Assembly: GCF_905475465.1 (NCBI RefSeq)
Contig: NC_062246.1
Location: 1,018,001 to 1,082,000 of the forward strand
Origin: Pieris napi
Lineage: Eukaryota > Arthropoda > Insecta > Lepidoptera > Pieridae
Direction: 5' to 3'
Length of the DNA stretch: 64,000 nucleotides
Within the stretch, counting starts at the first letter, position 1; each line of letters opens with the position of its first letter. Of this stretch, positions 35,772-45,848 are shown in pieces. The translations under genes were made by a program, and so were the position numbers. The notes beneath the pieces were generated by a model, which worked only from the letters and a program-made list of their open reading frames with translations, was not told the origin of the DNA and did not search any database.

Positions 35772-38700
35772 ATGAGTAAAAACCGAGGTTTACCACCACT
35801 GATGTCGTCTGTACCGAATTATAATCAGTTTTTTAGATCAGCTGAGAATACAAATGACCATCAAATTGATGATATGGGTGGTCCAAGAGATTTTCAGTAA
35901 GTTGTTTATTTATTAAAACTTGAGCTATAAAGCGAGATATTTTTTCACAACTGTAGAGATAGCTCTGGCGTTTCGCAAGTTGGGTGCCGAAGTACTACTC
36001 ACATAACAACTTCTTTATACCACCAATCAATTTAATTGTTCAATCGTCAAACTGTTAATACGGTCATAATTACCTGAAAACGTATAATCTTCTAAATTAT
36101 TAATTATGTTATATGTATGTTAGTATTGTGTATTAAATAAGAAAGAAATATTTTTATAAAAAAGTATGTTATTATGTTTGGAAATGAAATTGTAGAAATA
36201 GACAAATTCAAGGACAAGGACCAAGACAGAATGCAATTGAGAAGAGATTGAATCACGCACTACAGCAGCCAGTTGATTTGGGAAAAGGAGAGAGGTGATT
36301 CTTCATGATAAATTTGATATCCCTAAACCTTGCTCATGAATCATTTTTGCATACCATGAAAATTTTTATGGAGTAGCATATAGCCTGTGACACAAATAAT
36401 GTGAACCAATTTTAAAATTTCTATTGGTAAAAGAATCTTGAAAATCAGTTTTGTAGATAGATAGATTACCCCCCTTTAACAACCTTTACCTCTTTATAAT
36501 ATTAGTAAAGCCAAGTGTGTGGATTACAAAAAAGCACAGGCTTTTGTTTATTTTTAATTGTGTATGTCACAACATCCAAATATTATCATTACAGAAACAG
36601 AAAAGTGTCACTGTTAAGGGGCAAAACATTCTATAAATAAATGTTTATAGAATTATTATAAAAATGGTATATATATAAATATGTTCCAGTATGATGAAGA
36701 AAATGGGCTGGTCTGGCGGAGGGTTGGGCAGGTCTGGAGAAGGTATTGTGGAACCCATCGCACCAAATGCTGCATATGTAAGTCCACTTAATCGTAATCG
36801 TAACTTTAGTACAGGTAGTTAGGGTACATTTTGACGATGGAAGATTAAGATGAAGGATTTTGTGAAGGGGCCATTCAATTATTACGTAAGCAGATTTACT
36901 ACATTTATCCCCCTTTCCCCCTTGTCAGCAAAAGTTAGCAAAGTTTTTATATGGTATTATGCCATATGAGTAAAATTGTAAATGATTACTCCTGACGTAA
37001 TCACCATCTAAATCCCCCCAGCCCCCATGTCATTTAAAATAAGAACCCTCGATATAAAAGAAAGAAGAAAAAAATCAAAGACCCCCACAAAAGTGATTAC
37101 GTAATAATTGAACGGCCCCAAAGGTAAAGATGGTAAATTTTGCTCCAACAACAAAAACTTCCATTGTTTTGCGGATGAAGAACGAAAAAAAAATATCCAA
37201 AAATATTAAAAAACTACTATTTTATAAAAACGTTATTATCCAAATATAACATTGGTATTGTGGTATTTCAGGCAACAAATAAACAAGGTTTGGGTAAAGC
37301 AGAGATCCAAGAGACTTTCGATAAACGTGGCTGTGCCGTTTCGAAAACATTCAAGCACTCGTTTGGGCCTAAAGTAAGACATTTAATTAACCTCTATGTA
37401 GCCTTCATTACCAGTAGTAGTAGTAGTGTGGACTCAATTTCCGCACTTAGACGCTCATTAGGTCCGTTGTGTAAGCCAGCCTAGCTCCTTCCAGAAGTTT
37501 CCTTCCCAGGCTTCACGGACCTTACTGCTCCGAGAATTTCTGTTCGAAGCCACAGCCTACATTACAATCACACTGTAATGTGTTCACTGTGTGCATTGCT
37601 TTAATTCCGAAATTAATGAATATAGCATTTATTAGTATAAAATTAGGGAATTAAATGTTTGTGAAAGCGGATTGTCTGCAACTGACTGCTTTTTTTATTT
37701 TAATCTTTTATATACATGAGTTTCTGTATGGTAACTCCAGTGGAATTTCTTATTTTGAGAAACTCTTTATTTGGGGAACTCTTAAGAAAAACCTGTGTCA
37801 GGGTTCCCAGCTCTTTCAAACAAACTTAATAGTTAATTCCATATAATTTTTTTTCAATTTTTTTAAACTGTTTGCAACACTAACTTATTCTAATAAATGT
37901 GTAACTTTTGAAATAAAATGGTACGAAGGATAGCGTCCTTTCACATCTCAATTTCCTACGCTTGCTCTATGCTTACTAGAAATCATGCTAAAAACAAAAT
38001 ACATAGACAGAATGCATACACTTTCATAGTGTTTGTAGGAAATAGATCGTTAGAACTCTTAAAACAATTTTTAACCGGATTGAAGTTTTTTTTTTACAAT
38101 TCACACCAATTACCCGAGTCCCATGCATAAGCTGGTGAAGCTTGTGATATAGGTACTAGGCAACGGATATACATACATATTAAAGATAGATAGACATATA
38201 AATACATATTTAAACACCCAAGACCTAAGCACATTACCAAATGCTCATCACATCGATGTTCGTCTCAGCCGGGGATCGAACCCGGGACCCATGAATTCGC
38301 AGTCAGGGGTACTAACCACTAGACCAATGAGTCGTCAAAGTTGTGTATTTACAATTATTTTTCATAATTTTAAATTTAACCGACGTTTCGCGTGCTTTAC
38401 AGCGTGCGTGGTCACGGTGACTGAAGACAAAAGGCGTTAGAACTCACTAACCGCCTGCCCATATAATTCCTAAATAAATTCCAAGCGCGTACACAAAATA
38501 ATATTTTTATTTCTTTTCCAGGCAACAGATAACCAACGGTTAAGGAAAGAGTCTAAAGCGAAACAAAATCAAAAACCGAAGCGCTCGCAATTTACGACCA
38601 AAATGCACAGCAAAGCCAATAAGAAGCAACTCAAAGAAATCTTAACAACATCCGTGCTGGAACAAATATTAGATTTCGTTCAAAACGAAAGAGAAGTAGA

Positions 38701-41359
38701 ATTATTATTTGATAAAAACTTAACAAACGTTGAAAGAAAAACTGTTCATAACCTGATTGACGAAATCAGTTGTATACATACTTGCGATGTTGGAAATATG
38801 ACACAAATGGAGTTAATAGAACAAATAATTGAATACAATGACTACCATTTGCATACGGAGAGCTCTGGAAAGCAGCCGAATAGGTGAGATATCTTTTAGT
38901 GGAAAATAGCAAAATTAATCTTGTCTGTATGTAAAACATAAAATTGTCTCCTGTTTGTTCCTTTAGAGCAAAGATATATTAATTAAACTTTTAAAATTGT
39001 CGATATTTATTTAAAAACTTATATCCTTCACGGCCCAGTCATAAAAAATGCCTATTTTCTCTTAAGAATTTACTAATCATTTCAGACAACTTGGCGTATA
39101 CAAAGACGCAAAAGATTTTATGTTTCTGGTAATACCAGAGGATTTAAGAGAAGAGGATACCGGAGATAATGAGAAGGAGAAAATAGATGAATCTAAAGAT
39201 GATTCGGAACAAGCAGAGGAAAATACTAACGAAGAGTTCAAGTGTGTTGGAAAAGAAGTATCTAGTTCGTATTCTGAAAAAAAATCAATCAACAGAAATA
39301 TTACCAAAGGAGAAATTAATGATGCAACGGATAAAATAAAAAATCTAAATACAGGAGTTATACATTTGTGCAATGAGGATAGTACTTCTAATACAGATAA
39401 AGAAATTTCATTTCAATCGTTATTTAAGAAGGCAGAATTTCCAAACAATAAAAAATTCAGAAAAAAACTAGCGGAAGAAGAACACAAATTAGTTTTTAAA
39501 GATGAATTAGCAAAAAATGTCTCGAACAAAACATTTACTGTGATAGAAGTTCTAGAAAAAGTTGTTGAATATTTTATTGATTTTGTAAATGATAACAGTT
39601 TCTCGGAGTTTAGGTTTTTGGGGTCATTTAATGACATAGAATATGAGGCTGTGGGGATATTCTTTGATATTTGTTCGGGAGACACCAGTGATAATAGTGA
39701 GGTGGCAGAAAAATTAAGAAAAGCCCTCAACAGCAATACACATTGTTATAATCTAGGGGTGAACAGCAATGGTACCACTATGTAAGTATGGCTTAAGCTA
39801 TCGTAGGGTTCATTTAAACTTTAAAGAATAAACAAATTAAAGTAACGCAGTAGAATTTTGTGTCTATCATTGATTATTTTGTTATATAGGCTTGGAGATC
39901 GGCCTTCTATGCCTGACACAACTAACAGTCTTAAGCTATAATAGGGTTCATTTAAAGAGTTAAAAAATTAAAGTAACGCAGTAGAATTTTGTGTCTGCAT
40001 CATTGATTATTTTGTTATATAGGCTGGGAGGTCGGCCTTCTGTGCCTGACACACCTGGCATGTGATTCCGGTTCTCAAATTGCGCATATTAGTATAGTCG
40101 ACGCATTTTAAACTGTCGGGCAATAAATGTCACTGTCAGTAGGAATGCGCACGCTCTCTGACTCCTGATTGGTCGTTACGAGTAAGGGTTGTTGTTTTTC
40201 TTATTAATAATTAACATAATTAAGCATATCGATCGTATCTATCCCGTTATCGATATGCACCTCTACAATACTTACGCACATCACTACACCTTTCCATAAG
40301 ACCGGTAAGTGCGAGCGAGACAGACAGATAAATTTTTCAGTCCAGGAATGGCCATGAGGCCGTGTTCAATTATTTCATTTCAGCTTTATAGTTAAGAAAA
40401 GCATAACCACTGAGTGAGGAATTGCATAACAACTTGATGAGAGGGTGACAAAATAATGAGGGTAGATAAAAATATCTACTATAAAATACATACTTTTCTA
40501 TTTCAGACTATTTAAAGAGAGGAAGAGATGATTTTATACGAAAATAATCACAAATGAAATTTACATAATACTTCCAAATGATGCCTTCATATAGAATCTA
40601 TCCAACTTTTAATTTACTCTTCGGGCAATAGATGGCGCTAGTCAGGCCAAATTTGTCTAAAACTTTATTATAAAAGTATTTTGTTTGTCAAACTATTATT
40701 ATTGCTTTGGCTGTGACCAGACTCGTGGATGTAGCATAGAAAATAAATGATAAGAACTAAAAAGTGTTTCATTAATAGATTTATACCCGATTAATGTAAA
40801 TTTTAATCACAGTTAAATATGTATCACAATACTATGGTTTGGTACAATTATGTATTACCAAATCGGTTCAATAGATCCAGGCACTTAGAGTGCAAATTAT
40901 ATCCTGCATTACAAAGAGTGACCCAAATGGCCCAAGAAACCGCGCAGTTAGGCTGTTTTAGCTTCACGATGACTGCTTGCTGGCGGCCGAAATATATGAA
41001 ATTCTAGAAAGCGTTTTTGAATGACGCGTAGACCACTGTTGGCGCTGACTCTGCCTTCCATGGTTCCAGTATCGAGCTGAGCGGACGTCGTCAGCGTGTA
41101 CGGTCATAACTGCCACTCGTACCAAAAGCATACTCTAATCATTTTGATATCAAAAGTTTTGAAGTAGAAGTTATTACGCGTAGTGTAAATAAACTAAAAT
41201 CTATTGACTGGCAGACTATTTAATATTACCTATATCGCCAATTTTCGATATTTTATATTCAGGGGTCTACCCAACGTCTTATTCGCCGTAAGAAACAAAG
41301 CCTGGAAGGATATTATGGGCACACTTCGAAAATGTTTCAGGAGAACTACAACTTGGTAA
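35772..41359 (+). CDS. Gene C: G-patch and R3H protein, 520 aa, 7 exons
   Basis: Exons 35772-35896, 36202-36294, 36690-36777, 37272-37373, 38522-38883, 39086-39781 and 41263-41359 (stop TAA) close on 520 codons. Residues 1-72 are Gln/Gly/Asn-rich. The G-patch at about 73-112 has MGWSGGGLG and, after a phase-0 intron, KQGLG. A basic linker follows. An R3H at about 176-235 keeps R-K-T-V-H in the pattern LDFV...L.F...L...ER..VH. A second, degenerate R3H-like unit is near 435-470, after an acidic stretch (about 270-330). There is no XTBD. The G-patch exon is 88 nt with the same phases as in genes A and B, so the three are likely paralogs. The stop TAA overlaps a good splice donor (TTG|GTAAGTG), so a longer isoform is possible. 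AATAAA is at 41420-41425. Likely a nuclear RNA-processing protein, by inference. Confidence 0.8.
36867..37119. mobile_element. MITE, family II, gene C intron 3
   Basis: Ends GGGGCCATTCAATTATTACG and CGTAATAATTGAACGGCCCC enclose C-rich tracts and the inner 'gcaaaagttagcaaagttttt' sequence found in other family II copies. The flanks are GAA and AAA-like, so the target duplication is not clean. Confidence 0.75.
38088..38336 (-). repeat. tRNA-derived SINE (family 2), gene C intron 4
   Basis: On the minus strand the head reads GACTCATTGGTCTAGTGGTT (box A TGGTCTAGTGG), then GGGTCCCGGGTTCGATCCCC (box B GGTTCGATCC). This is a tRNA-like pol III promoter about 70 bp long. A body of about 150 bp follows and the tail is A-rich (plus-strand T-run at 38088-38094). 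Confidence 0.8.
38370..38440 (-). repeat. Conserved short repeat with ACGTTTCGCGTGCTTTACAG
   Basis: About 55 bp from 'cgacgtttcgcgtgctttac' to 'gtggtcacggtgactgaaga' are matched in inverted orientation by 51655-51707 almost without change. It is much better conserved than the flanks. Confidence 0.7.
39795..40060 (+). repeat. Tandem duplication of about 130 bp in gene C intron 6
   Basis: 39795-39917 and 39934-40054 share 'ttaaagtaacgcagtagaat', 'tgattattttgttatatagg' and 'cggccttct.tgcctgacac'. The end of each unit is a SINE family 1 piece. The duplication starts just past the exon 6 donor. Confidence 0.75.
40093..40336 (+). mobile_element. MITE with TATAGTCGACG end, right end missing
   Basis: Starts TATAGTCGACGCATTTTAAA and contains 'ttggtcgttacgagtaaggg', 'agcatatcgatcgtatctat', 'atatcgatatgcacctctac'-like blocks and 'tgcgagcgagacagacagat'. 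All occur in reverse order and strand in the full copy at 50407-50737. Confidence 0.75.
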
Positions 41360-41419
41360 GTGTTACTTACTGTTCATTTTGAATACATTAATGGTTTTGT
41401 TAATTAAGGTAGGTAAGAA

Positions 41420-41425
41420 ATAAAA
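41420..41425 (+). terminator. Polyadenylation signal, gene C
   Basis: AATAAA about 60 bp after the gene C stop. Confidence 0.45.
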
Positions 41426-42445
41426 AACATGATTTTTGAAATTATTTAATGACACATCCACTCAAATAAATCGCAGGGATGTATAGGATTGTCTTTTATA
41501 TAATTATCTAGAGAATAAAAATAAAAGCAGTCTCTATGATATCACTTAAACAAAGGATATGGCAACACTAAATTACTATAATGGCACAATAATATACGGT
41601 ATTATGTCGGCGTATTTATACTAATTTGATTTAAAAGTTTGTCCTTTAACATCGTACCCTATATTATTGTACTAAACCCTACCTAGCATGATATTTGTGA
41701 TTAATTACAAAATAATTTATTAACCTGACCCACTAATTACAGTACAAAAGAATTACAACCATTTTCTCCTCCAACTCCGATATGTCCACACCTTTATACG
41801 TTTGCATTTTCAAATTATTTTACACTAAATCGCCCGGTAGAGGTCGCTTTTCATATTATCTAAGACACAGCACTGTTTTCAACTGAAGCATCTCCTTTGT
41901 TTCTTCTCTTTCTTCCCAATTGTGTTATCGCTATGACGAAGAGAGAGTGCTTTGATTAAAACAATAATTATTCGTTTACAAAATCGAAATAAAAAATTCA
42001 CTAGCTTTTGAAAATGCAAATCGCAATAAATAATCTGACATTTAAGTCATATAAAGCAGTATTCACCAACAAAGTTGCATATAAAATATTACTTCGAACT
42101 CCACGCCCATCATAATATAAATGAATGTTAGCGACAAATGTCAGTCACACATGACTAGTAAATTCTAGTTATAGAGCATTAGGATACATCATACCAATGC
42201 GGCCTTGAACGCCTGACCCTTTAAGCTTCTCCCCCATTCATAGTTGTAAAATTAGGACTAAACACACGATGGAAACTATATATATAGGGGCTATACATAC
42301 ACATCCATATCACGAGATTCGTCTAAACGAGTGCATACAGCTTTGGTATCGCTAGCTTTCTAGTGATCTACAAGCCTCGGTCAACTAAATCGAAACCTCA
42401 TTCAATATCCAACACGTTTTTGACATACGGGAGAGTTGCTGTCAA
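41426..42445. other. Intergenic DNA, nothing recognised
   Basis: Downstream flank of gene C. No ORF with a recognisable product and no clear repeat. Confidence 0.4.
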
Positions 42446-42732
42446 GGAAGCGTTACGTAACGAATTATGGAGGGGGGGTCCTTGTAAAACGTTACGACGC
42501 GGGGCGGGGATTGAATTACGCGTTATTGTTAATATAATTGGACTTTCCACTACTTTACAAAACATAATGGTAACTTTTAGGTATAAAGAGTCACTAGGTG
42601 GTCACGAAAAGTTTTACTATACTTGGTTACAGTACTGTACTTGGGTACAGAAAAACGTTACGGCGCGTTACACGGGGGGAGGGGAGGTCAATAATCTCCA
42701 AAAATTGCGTGACGTAATACTTGAACGCTCCC
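42446..42732. mobile_element. MITE, family I, intergenic
   Basis: The right end CGTAATACTTGAACGCTCCC is intact. The left end is 'ggaagcgttacgtaacg', with part of the ideal end lost. The inner sequence ('ggggcggggattgaattacg', 'aaagagtcactaggtggtca') is shared with 6578-6855. The ORF at 42363-42791 runs through it and is not a gene. Confidence 0.75.
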
Positions 42733-43269
42733 CAGATTGTATGTACAGCCACCATTACAGATATAATTACAATAACAGAATTTCGCCGTGAAAGATCGAC
42801 GGATTATCACTTGACGATATAAAGTGTTGTAAGTGTGAAGGTTTTCACAATTCATTCCTAGGTTGCAATATGAAATTTTCTGACCGTCTCTGCCACTATC
42901 CACTGGTAATATACACACTTTTTTCAGAAACCATATTATTCGATAAGTTAATACGAAAAAGTGCAGTTTAAAATTTAAACAATTTAAAATATAGAGATTA
43001 TCAAAAAATCTCGCCCTGCACCTCTACCATGAGTAAGACAAAATATGCGTTTGATACGCTTCCTTTAAATATGTTAAAATCCATCGCTCTTAACATATTT
43101 TATTACATAATAAAAACAGGTATCAATGTTTGCTTCATTTATATTTAAAAAACATGTGTGTACTTATGTACACGCGTTAGTAGTTAATTTATACCCGCTA
43201 TTACTGTTTAATCTTTGAGTCGAAGGTACAAACATAATTTTGGAGCATGCGTTGCGTGAATTTTATAAA

Positions 43270-43652
43270 TACCTTTTTGAAGTTATACTTCTTTAGGCGC
43301 GTTATGAAAAATTGATGAGATTGTAATTTTACGATGCGCGCGCACCGTGACACAAAATTAACAGAAAGAAGTTGCCTACGGAAGATGCTACGTCATTGGA
43401 CATAATTTAAAAACAACATTCGAATAATAATAGAATTTATGTTAAACTTAATGTAAGAGAATAATAATAAATATTTATTTATTTAATTTTTTAAATGTAA
43501 ACTGAACTTTATTTACTATAATTACTCCTTTTCCAGTCTTTGATTATTTAATTGTAATTCATTATTTGCATGCAATCAAAAACTATTTTTAATAACGCCA
43601 AAGAAGTATAACTTCTTACGCGCGTACATAAGTACACGCATCCTTTTTTATT
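43270..43652 (+). repeat. Dispersed repeat with GAAGTTATACTTC palindromic ends
   Basis: The left part has 'ttgaagttatacttctttag' and 'ttttacgatgcgcgcgcacc'. The right part has 'acgccaaagaagtataactt' and 'cgcgcgtacataagtacacg'. The order matches 13030-13345, and the right half matches 1463-1655 in inverted orientation. No coding content. Confidence 0.65.
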
Positions 43653-43973
43653 TTTATGTATAAACAAAAGGAACAGATCAATATACAAAACAACGAACAT
43701 TTGTGTTGAAAACTTGATGTCATACTTATTAATTTTACTTATTTTGGCAAACTCATGGTACTGTACAATTTCACAAGTTTTTTCGTTATTATAATATTAG
43801 TTTATCTCGATATTTCAGTGAGTATTAAATAATGGCTATTACGTGCATTGGAAGCAAGTTTTAAATTAAGAAATATTTGGCGTCTGCCATTTAGCTATTG
43901 TTACACTGCCCCCTTATTAAAAAAAACCCTTATTACAAAACGAATACAGCCTTAAAACAAACTCGGACTCTTT

Positions 43974-44241
43974 GGGGCCGTTCAAGTATTACGTAAGCAC
44001 TATAGGGGGGAAGGGGGGTCTTTGATTTTCTTATTTATTGATTACGTTAGCAGTAATTATATACTCTTTTTACACATATTACCCACACATTGTCTATGCT
44101 AGAAAACGAAATGCATTTTCGAGGATTCCTACAAAAAATTAATACGTTTATGTACTATTATTTTTGAGAGCTTTGAGAGAAAAGACCGGGGGGGGGGGAC
44201 AAATTGCAGTAAATCTGCTTACGTAATACTTGAACGGCCCC
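43974..44241. mobile_element. MITE, family II, intergenic
   Basis: Ends GGGGCCGTTCAAGTATTACG and CGTAATACTTGAACGGCCCC are perfect inverted copies flanked by TTT on both sides. A G-tract and 'aaatgcattttcg' lie inside, and the inner body is the reverse of 47910-48183. Confidence 0.85.
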
Positions 44242-45300
44242 TTTCGACAAGATGGCGGATGGTTACGTTTTATTAGGTATTTTCACGGGGGGGAGGGGGG
44301 GTGAAAATATTATATTATTTATTATTATAATTGCCCATATATTGATATATGGGCAATTACCAGTGTTGATAACACTGGTTAAATGATCATTGCTATGTTA
44401 GCTTTATTGCAAGGTGCTTTAAATTAACTAAAATTACGCTATCTAAATTGATATGTAAAACAAATTCATAATTTTAAATATAATATAGCTTATATATTCA
44501 AGCTTTCTTTATCATTGGGTTTTGTTTACGAAGCTGCCATTTTTCATTGTATTTATTGTCAAAAACCCGGAATTTTGGAAAATTTTCGAAAACGTAAGAG
44601 AAATTTAGCTACTCATAATTTTCTTGTTAATGTGAGACAAAAATACTCTTGGTCCACGCTTGGTCACGTGACCGTCCCTTGGCTCATGCATTTCGCAAAG
44701 TATTTATGTTATATATATGTTACGTAAGAGAAAGCATGTGTTCTTCCAAGAACGTACAAAAATCTTTGAATTGTTCGCGAAATTAAACGCGTTTTATTTT
44801 GTTTAAACTTCGTTAGAGATAGGCTTTCAAATGTAGTCATTTAAAAACGACAATAAAATAATGCTACCTATTCCAGCGATAATATTTTAAATTAATATAA
44901 CCTTTAAGACATAGACTGCCCGTAATTCTGTTCGTTGAACCATTTCCAAGCGAACACGAACTTTATTCTGGTATAATAGTGATTAATTTTCACTCAACCG
45001 CAATCCTATCCAAGGAGACTTTATATATATTTTGAAAACTATATTAAAGACCAGAGCAGAACGTACTCAGAGTCTGTAATCGTTACTTAAGCTATAAAGA
45101 ACTATCTTTGGGAAGCTCAAGTCACTGCCAACTCATCAAATTTAATTCACAGGTGATTTTCACAAACAACCTTTCTTAACAGATATTAAAGTTCATTATC
45201 CGTTATTTTATAACAAAAATTATTATTAAACTATAATTTCATTGACTCGCCCAGTTTCTGACCTGTTCGTTCTTTTTCATTCAATCAATCGTTATGACAC
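44242..45300. other. Intergenic DNA
   Basis: A small inverted repeat 'atatattgatatatgggcaa' sits near 44336-44358. The 70-aa ORF at 44515-44727 has no similarity I recognise. Nothing else is seen. Confidence 0.35.
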
Positions 45301-45339
45301 TTTAATTGGTGTTTGACAAGTTTTTCTTTAATGTTACAG

Positions 45340-45465
45340 AAGACAAACGCACAGGAGGCTCACCTAATGTTAAGAGATACCGCCGCCCATGGACACTCAC
45401 ATTGCCTGAAGGATCGCAAGTGCGTTGCCGGCCTATCAAGAATAGGTACGCTCTTTTCTTCTTCT
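45340..45465 (+). repeat. Common lepidopteran interspersed repeat fragment
   Basis: 'caggaggctcacctaatgtt', 'aagagataccgccgcccatg', 'gacactcacattgcctgaag' and 'gcaagtgcgttgccggccta' form a block that also occurs, broken or inverted, at 640-680, 1918-1940, 6110-6185 and 12860-12905. It explains the ORFs at 45302-45509 on both strands. Confidence 0.65.
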
Positions 45466-45792
45466 TCATTTTAATCAAATTATCTCCTAAAAGACTATTT
45501 GGCAAATAAAATGGAGTAAACTTGTAAATTATTTAAATTTAAATACTTGACTATTTTTCAGTGTTTACAAGCATTGTACGTCATAGGTACTGGACGCCAT
45601 CTTGTCTAAAGAAGCGTTTGGGCGGATGATATAATGAATGTTTAATTTAAATAAAAGCTAATAAAACCAATATATATATAAATTCTATAATATCTTTTCA
45701 AATAGCCCATTGCTAATTGTCATTCCTATCTGACAGAAGTTTGACACTTGACTTTCAGAAACTGGGCGCGTGAGTACGGCTACATTTACGTA

Positions 45793-45798
45793 TTTATT
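45793..45798 (-). terminator. Polyadenylation signal, SV2-like gene
   Basis: AATAAA on the minus strand about 50 bp after the stop at 45849. Confidence 0.45.
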
Positions 45799-45848
45799 GT
45801 TTAAGATTACAATTTGTATCAAACGCTCATAGTATTTTTCGATACAGT

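Noticed and set aside
38270..38336. tRNA gene on the minus strand
   Set aside because: Boxes A and B are good, but the acceptor stem does not pair and a SINE body follows directly, so it is the head of a SINE.
42363..42791. 142-codon plus-strand ORF
   Set aside because: It runs through a family I MITE and has no similarity to known proteins.
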